64,000 nucleotides of DNA, from the NCBI GenBank assembly GCA_029931535.1, contig JAQPZY010001675.1, forward strand, positions 7,277,501 through 7,341,500. Reading direction: 5' to 3'. Position numbers and translations under genes: made by a program. Positions 13,397 to 25,240 of this stretch are shown in pieces (position 1 is the first letter of the stretch; the number at the start of each line of letters is the position of its first letter). The stretch is from Margaritifera margaritifera (taxonomy: Eukaryota > Mollusca > Bivalvia > Unionida > Margaritiferidae). A model generated the notes under the pieces. It was not told where the DNA came from. It saw only the letters and a program-made list of their open reading frames with translations, and ran no database searches.

Positions 13397-13463
13397 TGTA
13401 TGTATGTATGTATGTATGTATGTATGTATGTATGTATGTATGTATCTATGTATGTATGTATGT
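13397..13463. repeat. (GTAT)n microsatellite at the 3' end of the LINE
   Basis: A tetranucleotide repeat adjoins the LINE 3' UTR. On the LINE's own strand it is (ATAC)n, so it is best read as the element's simple-repeat tail rather than an unrelated microsatellite. Confidence 0.8.
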
Positions 13464-15795
13464 ACATCGGCATAAAGTGGCTATGTAGTGCCAACTAAAG
13501 GTACAGTCCGCAACATGTAAAAGAATTGCACAAAATTTAGGAACATTAACCCTTCCAAATAAATGTAAACATTAAGCACAACAAGATAAAATATAAAATG
13601 CAAAGATGATAAAATCCTGTAAAATGTGTATAAAACAACAGGTAGAGGTAATGCTTGTAAAATCCTTAAAACATGATTAATATTTGTTGTATAAACCACA
13701 TTCCCTTAAAAAGTCCTAGATTTTCTTGGGTGGTACATGCTCGTACAGTTTCTGAAAGCAGTCCACGTAAAACTATTTCTGTCCCACAGGGTGAAAATCC
13801 ACATAGTCGACAAGAATGTGCTCCACTGTCAGTGGACACTGGCATCGTATGCATTCTGGTTGAGGTTCACCGTTCAGGAGGTATGCATAAGTCGGTATGT
13901 GTGTCTGATACGCAATCGGCACAATACCATCTTATCTCCGATTTTTTCTATACGAGTGATTCCACTCTCCAATAGTGGTTTTGATGTTCTTAGATTTGTT
14001 TGTGGAGTTTTCCTTCCACATTTTTTGCCAAGTATTATGAACATGCATATTTAGACAGTATTTGAAGTCAGTATATGGAATCTTCCATTCGGAGACGGGT
14101 GACTGCAGGGCAGCTTTGGCTGCTTTATCTGCCCTTTCATTATGTTTATACCAATGTGACTAGGCAGCCAACAGTACATACTACGTTTCCCAGACTGTAT
14201 GAGCAGATCATGTGTCTCTGATATCTGGGATATTAACTAGGTGTCAGATTTAAGATGATGCAAGGCTTTCAACGTGGAAAGGGAATCTGAAAAGATTATG
14301 AAATTTGCTTTTTAGAGGTTTAAATATAGTTCAGAGTTTTGAATATTGTTGTAATTTCTGAAATAAAAATTGAGATGGCGCCATGGGGTGTTGCAAATGC
14401 AGCTCCAACTTTGTCTCCATATTTCTAACTGTCTGTATACAGGGACATATGGCTACGATAGGAGGCTCTGATTTCATTAATTTACTCTGAAAAAGTAGAT
14501 GATTTGTTGATGACTTTGTGAATTCGCAAAGGTAAAATATTATTTGGGGGGGGGGGGGTTGATGATAGCCACGGTGGTGGTTTGGGAATACAGAATTTTG
14601 CAATATTTCAAACATTGATTTTTGCTGTTTCCGAGTGGTGACGAGTTCGTATACCAAAGGTGGAATGAAGTTTGGTTTCTGAACGTACACGATTTTGGTA
14701 TTTGGATAGTTTGGTAGCCTACTGTAGAGCCAGATTCGTTCGTCTGAGATAAAGCGAGGGTTCATTTGCCTCAACATAGAGGCTTTCTGAAGGGGTAGTT
14801 CTAAATGCACCCAGACAGAGTCTAAGTCCATGATTGTGTACTGGCTCAAACATCTGCAGGTAAGATTTACAAGCTAATAAGTACACAATCGAGCCGTAGT
14901 CAAGTTATGATTTTACCTGTATAACCGTCGAAAGAACTTCCGATCAGCTTCCCAATCCGTGTTTGCCACGAATCGTATTAAATCCATGGCTTTTGTCTCT
15001 GAGGTATCTAGTATGTGGAAGAAAGTTAGTTTTTGGTCGTGAAAAAGTCTTAAAAATTTGTTCTCCTCCACAATAGGAATAAGACAACTGTTATGATAGA
15101 GCTTTGGGTCATCACGAATACAATGTAATCGGCAGAAATGCCTACAGTTAGTCCTCGCTTCCGAAAATTTGAACCCGGTTTCTTCTGCCCATTTCTGAAC
15201 TTTGTTTATCTTCATCTGTAATTTACGTTCAATAGTATGCCTACTCCTCGATCTATAGCAGATCAAAAAGTCGTCAACATATAATGAGCAGTCAGGTTCT
15301 GAGTTCAGGCATTTCACTAGGCCGTTTATTAAGATGTTGAATAAGGTGACTGATAATATGTTGCCCTTAGGTACACACATATCCTGAGGATAACTTACAG
15401 AAAGGGTACTGCCCCCCACCTTAACTCTGAAATTTCTGTTTTAAACAAAATGGAGGTAAAGTAAGGTAGGCAGCCTTTTTGACCTAGGGTGAATAGGTCA
15501 TTCATTATACCGTACTTCCATGTGGTGTCGTAAACTTTCTCCAAGTTGAAAAAGACAGCAATTATATGTTCTTTCATTATAAAAGCTTCTCTAATAAATG
15601 CTTCGAGTTTGATAAGATGGTCTGTTGTGTTTCTCTGGCGTCTGAATCCACATTGTTTGATAGTAGCTTGCGGGATTCGAGACACCAGAACGATAGACTA
15701 TCATTTATCATCCATTCCATGGTTTTGCAAATACAGCTTGATATAGCTACTTTTATTCTTACCAATAAATGCGGTATGATAGTACAAACTGATTT
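13464..15795 (-). mobile_element. 5'-truncated Jockey-like non-LTR retrotransposon (RT + RNase H), broken
   Basis: On the minus strand the order is the N-terminal fingers/palm of reverse transcriptase (about 15,790-15,400, with FRRQRNTTDHL and NLEKVYDTTW), then a QGNILS-like motif variant (PKGNILSVTLF), the catalytic YVDD at 15,270-15,281, and an RNase H domain (FIIFSDSLSTLKAL and LPSHIGI, about 14,340-14,130). A C-terminal Cys-rich knuckle (CIRCQCPLTVEHI) lies at about 13,860-13,800, followed by a short 3' UTR and an ATAC tail. Stops and frameshifts separate the pieces, so it is inactive. It lacks the 5' half, including any endonuclease. It lies antisense in the zinc-finger intron, with the truncation point within about 50 bp of the downstream exon. 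The Jockey assignment rests on the RT/RNase H motif pattern. Confidence 0.87.
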
Positions 15796-15816
15796 TCTTT
15801 CATTGATATTTTGCAG

Positions 15817-16696
15817 GTGTGATGTCTGCACATTCACAACCGGAGATCACAACTCATTAAGACGCCACAAGATGCGTCACACGGGTCACAAGCCGTACAA
15901 ATGCCCCCACTGTCCATATGCATGTATCCAAGCCATCTCTCTCAAGGTTCATATGAAGAACAAACATCCAGGTATGGAAGGAGTATACAACTGCGAATTA
16001 TGTCTATTTAGAACTATCAATAAGCTGCATTATCTGAACCACATGAAGGACCACGAGAATGGATTAATAGACTCCTTGGATGCTTCAGAATTGTCACAAG
16101 CCAAAGCACAGTTAAAGTATAGAAAACAGAGAGCAGTTAGAAATGAGATAAGAGCAGAGGTGCAAAAGGTTGGCGAAACTACAGAAGTCCAGATGAGAGT
16201 TCAGACTAACGAGGAAGGACAAAGTGTCATCAGTGCTGAGGATCTGGCTAAACTCTCAAGCTATGAGGGACTTGTCCCCGGAGACATTACAGCAGCACAG
16301 CTTATCTACTCTGCCCTTAATGCAATTTCCCAGAATTCTCAACAGCAACAAGGTAGTCATGATGGTGATGCTGCCAATCCCTTACCAAATGTGCAGACAT
16401 CTGTCAGTTCTTCTTCAATAAAGGATGGAGTGACTACACATACAATTACATTTCACATTCCTCAGGGACTTGGCGCCTTGCAGGATGTTGCCATGGAAAC
16501 GGGGTCACATCACGTGCTTCTTCATCCCATGGAGGTTGTTGCTGTTTCACAGGAACAACATTCTGAAATCCAGGCAGCGCAGTCGCTAAAGAACGAAGTG
16601 GGGGAGGCAACGGAGGCGCTAACTTGCATTACTTCTTTTGAAAATATAATAGCTCAAAATGATGGGACGATCGTAATTCAGCAATCTGTAAATTGA
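15817..16696 (+). CDS. C2H2 zinc-finger protein, last coding exon (residues 561-853)
   Basis: Continues the frame from the exon ending at 12,581. It adds three fingers: C562-C565-H578-H582, C590-C593-H606-H611 and C620-C623-H636-H640, for eleven in all. The rest (641-853) is a non-finger tail. It has a basic, Gln-rich helical-looking segment near 655-685, a segment containing ITAAQLIYSALNAI, a Gln/Ser-rich stretch, and an extended hydrophobic stretch (HTITFHIPQGLGAL). The stop is TGA at 16,694-16,696. An AATAAA lies 9 nt past the stop, too close to be the likely poly(A) signal. The open frame extends upstream of 15,817, but that part is intron and LINE sequence and should not be included. Confidence 0.92.
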
Positions 16697-16934
16697 ATTC
16701 AGACAATAAACATTAGCATAAAAAGATTCAAGTGACATGAACTTATTAAACAAATTTTATTTAAAAAGTAGAAAAAGAAAAGTTTTCTGCCAGGTTACCT
16801 CATTTTACATACTCCAAGTACATGTACCCAAGCCACTTTGTCTGGTACATAAGCTGATGTTCACCTGACATTTTTTAAATGCCCCACTGCTTGAAGCGAA
16901 GGTTTGTCCTGTTCGTCCGTTAGTTCAGAGATTT

Positions 16935-17240
16935 TCATTGGCTCCATAAAACAACTCAAAGTAAAGAAATGAAATTTGGCAGGCATATTTGTATCTATGT
17001 GCAGATAACCTAATTGCATTTTCAGGCCATTACAGCAATTTTTCAATGTTTGCAGATCTTTTTACATTTTGGACCTAGACTTTTTTTCATGAAAAAACTG
17101 CTTAGATGATTTGCCTAAAACCACTTGAGATAAGCAAATGAAATTTACTAGGCATATTTATATGAATATCTCGATAATCTGCTTATAATTTCATGGCATT
17201 ACAGGAATTTGTCAAAGTTTATCAGTTTTTGAAATTTGTA
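16935..17240. repeat. Diverged tandem duplication, ~170 bp unit
   Basis: Two successive units share AAATGAAATTT, AGGCATATTT, GATAA, GGCATTACAG/GCCATTACAG and a TCA(A)TGTTTGCAG/AAGTTTATCAG end, with starts near 16,965 and 17,134. Confidence 0.65.
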
Positions 17241-17810
17241 GCTATACTTTTTGTTCTGCCATAGGGGCATACGTGTTTAAAAAACACAAATCTTGTTTCT
17301 TTTCTTCATTTCTAATCTATTATTTCATATATTGGTTTCCAATTCTGCATATGTGAGAAAATAAGCTGGCCAAAGACTTACTATCACTTTGCTAATCTGA
17401 ACCGCAATAAATTTGACATTTTCGTTCATAGTCGGTTTACACTTAAGTTTTAAAATCTGAGTTTGGAATAAACCTTTCAGAAATTTTATTTTGAAACCTT
17501 TGGCTGATAAACTGCCCTGTGTCATATTCTACATCATGTTGTCTGGTTTTCTAAGAATGACAAACAGCATTGGAAAGACGGTTTAACTTTTATTATTTTG
17601 GCCCACTCTCTTGTCCGTTTATCAGGAAATTATTTCAGGGCATTTGCATAGTGCAATTGGACACGCACACTTATTTTTTCTCCACTTTTATTTCCATGGA
17701 TATGGTGCCCTTGTCTTGCTAGCAATTAGCCTTTCGAAGAACCCATAGTTACAATAAAATTACGCAACAATCGATTAATCTACACCGATGGAGTTCAGTA
17801 AAAGTTGTTA

Positions 17811-18261
17811 CCTTCAAACGTATATATGACTGTTAGTTTTTCTCTGGTCTTGCCATCTCTTGTTCAATTCACTTTCAAGTCGAGTAAAGAAGAGTTCGGC
17901 ATCGTTGCTCCGTAGGCACCTCTTAATGAGACTCAAAATTAGAATTTTGTTGTATTCGATAACTTCTCTTAAATGCAGGTAAAACTGCAGATACATGTAC
18001 GGAGTTCTCCATAAACTTGTAAAAGGTATTATGATAAACATGCACGCTGTGTGATGTTGTTACCATGTTGATCCACTTTACGTGTAAGAAATGGATAAAC
18101 TCGTCAAAAACTCGTATCCAAAGCAAGTCAAATGGAGCATGGGAACTTTCAAAAAGATCAGGCATGGATGTCATAACACTAAGTTCGAGTCTGAGCTTTG
18201 AGACTGAATTTCCTCTATCAGCCAAATCAGAAACGACCTTCCGAAAGTAACGTCGAAACAA
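17811..18261 (-). pseudogene. Possible broken coding sequence of unknown identity
   Basis: Two overlapping minus-strand frames, 18,261-17,923 and 18,041-17,814, read as compositionally normal protein. The first contains RRYFRKVVSDLADRGNSVSK and the second contains LFFTRLESELNKRWQDQRK. The second follows the first in order but in a different frame, as expected for a frameshifted exon or retrocopy. I do not recognise the family. A chance pair of open frames is a real alternative. Confidence 0.25.
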
Positions 18262-19850
18262 ATTCTAAAAGCTCAAACTAGACGTGTCCGGACAACTGAG
18301 CACACCCAATATGTAACAGTAGCTGATTGAATGAATGCAAAAGCGCTATCATTTGTGATGTGGAAATATTTACCTATATGTAGCACACCAAACTTTACAC
18401 AGGTAAAAGTCTAGCAACACACTAGAACATAGCAATAATGGTTGACTTTAAATTAATTTGAAAGAAATAAATTGAATCACGATATTCAAAGTTCAATAAA
18501 ATGAGAACAAAAATCCTTTTACAGCAATAAAACATCAACGTTGACAGCAATCGGTTTTTAAATAAGAAAGTTCTTCATCTTTTATAAGAATTTATGTATG
18601 TAATAAAGTTTTAAGGCAGATCAGCACAACAGTGGATATATGATACAGAGATGCTGCCAGGGCACGCGAGTGCGCGAATCGCGCGACATTTTTACGAATT
18701 CGCGCACTTGGAAAGCAGTGATGCGCGAGAACTCCCGCAAATTAGTTTAAAGTCGCGCATATAAAAATGTACTCTGCGCAGTATGCAATTTTTATGTAAC
18801 TGTTAATCCTTAAAGTGCTTGTCGCGCCATTAAGTCGCGCCACCAGTAGAGGTCTCGTATCGCTTGTCTCGTCATCAGTCTTTTTCATGTACTCATCTTT
18901 TTAAATATCTGAGTACTTCGGCTTGACATGAATAGTTATTAAACTAAATCTGATTGGCACATTGGGCCCTGGAAACAAGCATTATGTAGAGTTTGAACCT
19001 TGCATTAATGAAGGAAATTTTACCAATGCATGTTTAAAGTATAATATGGTGACAATATAGTTTTAAATAAGAAAAGTGTAAGAGAACCCAAGAGGTTTAA
19101 ATCTTGCTGAAATAAATTCTAAGTAACATTATTCATATCATTGGTCATGGGATACATTTTTAATACTAGAGGTATACATAATTTATTCGACGGTATCTCC
19201 ATCATTATTAGCAAAGGTGTCTGAATATATGTCTGCCTATGGTAGGCCTTATAGATCGGTTTCATGCAGATTTTTTTGTGTTCCAGTTGAGTTTCAGAAC
19301 AAATTTAAGTCCACAGTTAGGGGCGGATGTCCAGCGAGAACTAACTCTGCGTTGGCACCTGCTTGGTGATTTCCAAAGTAATTTTGCGGAATAATAGTCC
19401 GTTCATGGTCAATGCTTCAATTTTTTTAAATTTATTAATTTTTTTAAACATATTTGGGTTTCACTTGATACGTCTTGACTACTGTTATATACACGACTTC
19501 GTTTTGGTATTCATCTGTGATGGCGTTGAACATGCCGAGATTTACTTATTTCAGTCAGTGTTCGAGAGTGGTGGGTATGACAATAAATAGGTGAAATAAC
19601 CTGAAGAAATGTTTGTCATCCAAATATTTTTTACACAGTTTCTGCTTCCTCTTACGAGCATAAAATGTATACATGTTGATGATTACATTGTAGCGTATGG
19701 CAGTGGGTGGATTATCCTCCAACATGTCGCACGCATGCGCGTGTACTTTTCCTGATACTATTTAGTACTGCCTTAAAAGGATTTCCTTTAAAAAAAAATT
19801 TGAAAGGCCGTAATAGGAATGTTCTGCATTCTGCATGCTAGAACAAGATT

Positions 19851-20077
<227 letters not shown>

Positions 20078-20580
20078 AAGAGCTCAAGCTTAAGCGTAAT
20101 AGTATTATCATTTCTGGGCCTGATGGAGCAATTCAGATGAAGTGACAACATTAGATAAGGTCAGCTGGGACAAATAAAATGGAGTGGAGACGGAAGAGCT
20201 GACGGGAAGCTCTAGTGGTCCCCTTAGCTTGTTGGCTTGGAAAAACGCTGCTTTGTTTTTATTCTTCCAGTTTATCATTTTGTCTGTAAAGTCGGACATT
20301 TTAATTTTCTTCACCCAAAAAGGTAAAGACTGAAAGAGAGAATCAAGCCAATAGTAAAATGGTTAGTAACGCCCTGAGCTTACAAAACTTTCGACCCCCA
20401 TAAGGCGTGTAAAAAGCTCTTGCGCCCATTTGTAGAAAAGAAGATATAATTTTATTATATATTTCATAATGAGATGTTGAAATATATCAGCTTGAGAAAA
20501 ATATCGCCACATTGGCGATATCACGATGCTATTTAGACCTATATTTCCATATTTATGCCTAAATTCATTTTTTCTTCTTT

Positions 20581-20583
<3 letters not shown>

Positions 20584-20624
<41 letters not shown>
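20584..20624. repeat. (CT)n microsatellite
   Basis: About 40 bp of uninterrupted CT dinucleotides. Confidence 0.95.
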
Positions 20625-20627
<3 letters not shown>

Positions 20628-21570
20628 GGATGAATATATCTTAAACTGTGTCAAGACTGTTGATCCTCTATTATACATTTATGTAATCAATGAGAAAGCG
20701 CCTTCAAGAATGCATAAAAATGAACCCCAAACAACAAAAGTAGGCTTCAAGTATTAACTTTTGTTTACAATTAGTTTTCCACATGTATCATGCAAATTGC
20801 CAGTGACTGAACTTACATGGCCTGTTGCTATTCGAACTGTCATCCATACAGTAAAACGTACACCGTTACACTCAACGACAAACAGTACACATTAACCCCC
20901 CCCCCCCAAAAAAAAACCAAAACAAAAACAACAAAAAAAACCCCCTCTTGATTACATGTAGTAATCAAATTGTTTAAGTATCAGTTTTAACTGTCATCAC
21001 AAGCATGATCATGTCTGAAAACGATGGGGAAATCAGGCATTGATTAGTGTAGATTGCAAATAGAAATGAAGTGATAATCGAAATTTGGGCGCAGCATCTG
21101 TTACCGAAATGTACTGCAAGCTTGCGAACACACAATATCACGTCTGAATGCAGAAATAAACAAAAATAGAAACCAAAATTCTTACAAGTAAACTCACAAT
21201 CAATAAAATCTGTTGTTTAATGATGTTACGCTCTGAAGTCTCTGGGACAGTTTTGTCATCCTTCTGCTGTATTTCTACCCCTGCAATGTTTACTCTATAA
21301 ATCCGCGCAAGACGTGTTAACGAAAATAAAAATCTCTTTATATTCGTATGAAAAAACCATTAATTTGAAAAAAATACACAATTTGAAGCACTATCTTAAT
21401 TTGTGAAAATTCGCTGTATAGAAATATTGTAAACTTAAGAAGCTTCTTTTTATTGATGTAGTAATGCAGCCGTTAATCGTATTGACACAGAATGGAGAAA
21501 CAGATTCATACAAATCAAAGATTTTTGACTTTTAATAATATATAATGAGAAGAAAATCTACTTTCTTTGA

Positions 21571-21682
21571 GTGGATATAAGGAAATATTTCACTCGTGAA
21601 AGGAAACATGTTGTATTGTCACTCGTGGCTTCATGACAATACATTGATTCCACTTCACTCGTAAAATATTTCCTTATATCTA
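21571..21682. repeat. Foldback element with ~52-bp arms
   Basis: The left arm, beginning GTGGATATAAGGAAATATTT, matches the reverse complement of the right arm, ending AAATATTTCCTTATATCTAC. The arms, 21,571-21,622 and 21,632-21,682, are separated by about 9 nt. The structure suggests a short non-autonomous foldback or MITE. No target-site duplication was established. Confidence 0.8.
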
Positions 21683-23309
21683 CTAAAAAAAACGTATATA
21701 TCCTCTATCTATCCATCGTTATGGTTCAATAAAAAAAACATTCTTGACATAAAAGAACAAAATATTCTGATTTGGAAATAAAATCCACTCTCTGACTAGC
21801 TCGAACTCTTGCAGAATATTTTGATGTCAAATGGCTGTTTTGACCCCTGGGTCAAGTAAACCTTAGTCCATCGTCTCCGCGTATTAGTACACAGCATGTT
21901 GACTGGATAGCACGATGCTTCGCAAATCAAAGATTGCAATCGAGTCAACAACGAGGTTTAAACAACCAGACTATCTAATGCCATTCAGACGCGCTTTATT
22001 GTGACTTTATCGGTACATTGTAAAGATAACATAAAATGCTAAATTGAGTGTCATGCTGATATCAAAGGGTGCGGTTTTCCGCAGGTGGCGTTTTACTATC
22101 GAATTCACATCGTTGTGGAAGTGGTCTCATCCTTCCAAACGGAGGTAACCCACTGTGAGGAGTATGAGAAAATGCCAGTCCCTTTCAGCGGCTGATCCAG
22201 GAATATCGCTTGGGGGTGGGGGTATGAGGGGAACGTAAACAAGTGGTCTGTGGGATAGGACCCTTATTGGGGGCCCAGGGAGCGAAGATCCCGGAAGCAC
22301 CTGTATTTTCAGTGTTTCCAGGGCATAATTTTACGCATCTGACTGTAAAGAAAACTTACTCTAGGAAACATTCCCGTTGTTTCGCGTTAATTTTTAAAGC
22401 TCCCCTCCCCCATCCCTACGTCTTCTATCTGCATCTTTTATGGACTTTAAGTAGGGCATACATTTCTTACGCTTAAATACACCCCTAACCCCAACCCCCC
22501 GCCCCAAAAAAACCAACAAAACAAAGCAACAACAAGAACAGAACATTACCAACTGTAAATGTTGTCTAACCATTTGTGTTCTGTACAACGGCTATTTTCT
22601 ACCACTCCTTATCAGTATGTATATAGATTATCCAACTTCACACGTGACGTTTATCCTGACTGCGATTATTCTGAATCTACTGCAAGCATAGTGCACAAAA
22701 GTAGAAAGAACTTCCCGATTTTTATCTTCACATGGGGATCCTTTCAAATCTTTAAGATAAACACTAATTGCAGCACATTTACGTACTAAAACGAGTAGCG
22801 CTTGAAATTAACTGTTACGCAAACAAAACATTTCGCACTGATCGATCTGGCAACATGTACATCTTCTGTAGTGCCTTCAAGTTGAAAAAGCCGTTGTTGT
22901 CTCTAATTGTTTTTTTTTTTTTTTTTTTTTTATTAAATACATATTCAGCTACATGAATAGTACAATTCAAAGATCTCATAAACTTTATAAGATCAATAAG
23001 TAAAGATTCAGCAAAAACAGTTTATGGAGAACTAAGATTTTATAGCAACAAATTGTGACACTGTATGAAGTAGCTGTTTTAAAATCGACCGTCGGAATGG
23101 TTAAATTTGATGTAAATCTGAAGTCATTCGTACATTTGAAAAGATCGAAGAAACGTTGCAAAGTGCTGAAAATAAAACTGTCTTGTTGGCCTATTGATAA
23201 CACCTAAAGACAATTTATCAAGCACAAAGTATTTTCAGGATGTATTTATACCGTTTTAAATGACAACGACGGAGACGGCAAAGCTGTGCCGAAGGCTCAC
23301 ATGCAGAGC

Positions 23310-23770
23310 ACTGCCTTACCAAGGGCAGATTTTACAGAACAACACAAAGATCAGTATTTAAGACATATTTACTACGATCCTGAAGTCTAGTTGCTTACAC
23401 AAATATCAATCAACTGTGGGATCAAATTAAACGGAAAAGAAGTAAAATAAAATAAGCTGAATTGAAAGAATCTTTAACTGAACGATCTACCTACAAATTA
23501 CACAAGCAGCGAGAAAAATCTATCCCCACAAAAGAACTTATGTTAGTCACTTGGATGACCATTTGGAGGTCAATTTTTCACAACTTTCATCTGACATTTA
23601 TTAGTAATTGAAATCAAACTAATTAAATAAGTGGGCACAATCAATATTTGCGAAACAATTAGTTGCAAAATATTACAAATGCAACAGAGAAAAACTGACA
23701 GAGGAAAAGGAAAAACGAACTAAAAAATACCGGAGGTGTAAAAGAGTCTGTAAAATCAACGCGATTAAAG
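23310..23770 (+). pseudogene. Decayed integrase-like fragment (Polinton-type), plus strand
   Basis: One frame reads QYLRHIYYDPEV (YYDP at 23,370-23,381) before a stop. Another reads STYKLHKQREKS (23,486-23,521). A third, shifted, reads VSHLDDHLEV. The order and spacing resemble the N-terminal part of Polinton-type integrases. STYKLHKQREK is close to STYTLYKQARK in the clearer integrase fragment on the opposite strand at 31,985-32,560. No downstream DDE core was found here. It is a fragment of a second, inverted element or a rearranged end. Confidence 0.45.
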
Positions 23771-23790
23771 TTGTATTATAGTGGATGAAT

Positions 23791-23794
<4 letters not shown>

Positions 23795-23866
<72 letters not shown>
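23795..23866. repeat. (GA)n microsatellite
   Basis: About 70 bp of GA dinucleotides directly after the integrase-like fragment. Confidence 0.95.
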
Positions 23867-23870
<4 letters not shown>

Positions 23871-24639
23871 AACAAAGAGTTACATGTAAGTGTGGAAAAC
23901 GGTAAATAAAGGCTCAGTGTATTTTCGCAAGAAGAGCCTATTTAAAATGTAAAGGAAAAGGCCAACAGTGTTTAACACTAATATTTTAAGTGTGCCAAAG
24001 GCATACCTGCTTTATGCATGATCTGATTTTATAGGTTAGCAACAACAAATTTAGATAAATGGATTTTAAAACAAAAAACAAGTACAGAACGTTACCCTTG
24101 TCCTACCATTAAAGTTAATACATGATATTGGTGAGCTCAACTTAACTAACTTAACAAAGCAAATGCTTTTAGCGAAATAAAAAAAAAAAAAAAAATACTA
24201 TTTACAGTTTTTCACATGCAAGCCGGCCGTTAAACATTTATGATAACTACATTTCAAATTTTACAATGATGACTCTGTGAACATATATAGAGCACATTGT
24301 GACATGAGCTTTTGGCAGAATAAGCCAAACTGGGCAGTGTAGCTGCCAACATCTCATTGTGAGATTTCCTACTGGTATTTAATATACAGAAGCGTACCAG
24401 AATTATTCAAATCAATACACAAATTTCACGTTTATTTCCAGATGAAAAATTGGTGTCTGAATATAAAATAACTTGAACTGACAATGATGCATTCAAATCA
24501 AATAACAATATCATAGACATGAAACAATGTCATCTGATCTGCAAACAACTTTAAAGTTAAATCACGACATAACTGGAGATACATTGAGGAAAAGCAAATA
24601 TTTGATCGATAATGAACCAGAAAAACATAAAATTGTACA

Positions 24640-25240
24640 CCAAGGTTTTTGGGAGGTTGGTGTGTGTTAGCTGCTCACAGACGTAAATATAACAATGAAA
24701 CAGGCACTGTTGAATACTGGAGAACATTGTCAGCTGATGAAATTAATTCACGACCGACAAAGCTGAGCCTACGGGAAGATAGCAACGGATTCACATATAA
24801 AGTTATTACAAAGTTAAGTCAAAGTATCAGGAGTTATGTAATGTGCATCTTAGGCGCTCAACTTTAAAACAAAACATCTTTTACAATGTCCAAGACTATG
24901 CAATAATTATTGGAGCTATTAATTTTAGGAGGACAACGTTATTACAGATAAAAATATTATGACAATATTCCCGGACTGTATCTCACAATTAGATTTGAAA
25001 TAAGACTATTCTGTCGGTGGTGACGATGTATTTTTGTTACCTAATAAAATGGTTGTACAAATGGGTACTATCGTTGGATGCAATAACCAATTAAAGAAAT
25101 GTAAAGACTTGCTTAAAATTGCTTCAAATCCTACTATCAATGTCGGTACATCAATTGCGGATGGGACTACACCGGTTGATAAACAATCTGTGAGAGTACG
25201 ACATAAAGTTGTTGAGGACAAACAGACAAGCGAGTAAAAA
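24640..25240 (+). pseudogene. Coding-like fragments of unknown identity
   Basis: Two plus-strand frames, 24,649-24,867 (72 residues) and about 25,013-25,237, have normal protein-like composition, for example NNETGTVEYWRTLSADEINS and NPTINVGTSIADGTTP. That is unlike the AT-rich noise around them. They lie between the integrase-like fragment and the capsid-like gene, on the same strand as both. They could therefore be remnants of the same element, but I do not recognise either. Confidence 0.3.

Larger units (their letters stand above)
12582..15816 (+). other. Intron of the zinc-finger gene (phase 2)
   Basis: It has a GT donor at 12,582 and a TTTTGCAG acceptor ending at 15,816. The split codon gives Lys, joining the linker HTQEKPFK to CDVC, exactly the canonical linker-finger arrangement. 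The intron contains a 31-bp minisatellite near its 5' end and an antisense 5'-truncated LINE in its 3' half. Confidence 0.92.
16697..19850. other. Gene-poor stretch downstream of the zinc-finger gene
   Basis: The 3' UTR must begin here, but its end is not identified. Besides the duplication at 16,935-17,240 and the possible broken frame at 17,811-18,261, a CpG-rich patch at about 18,660-18,860 (repeated GCGCG motifs) stands out against the AT-rich background. No gene is seen. Confidence 0.4.

Noticed and set aside
15566..15816. Upstream extension of the last zinc-finger exon (open frame starting at 15,566)
   Set aside because: This part is intron and antisense LINE sequence. The splice acceptor at 15,815-15,816 and the linker junction define the exon start.
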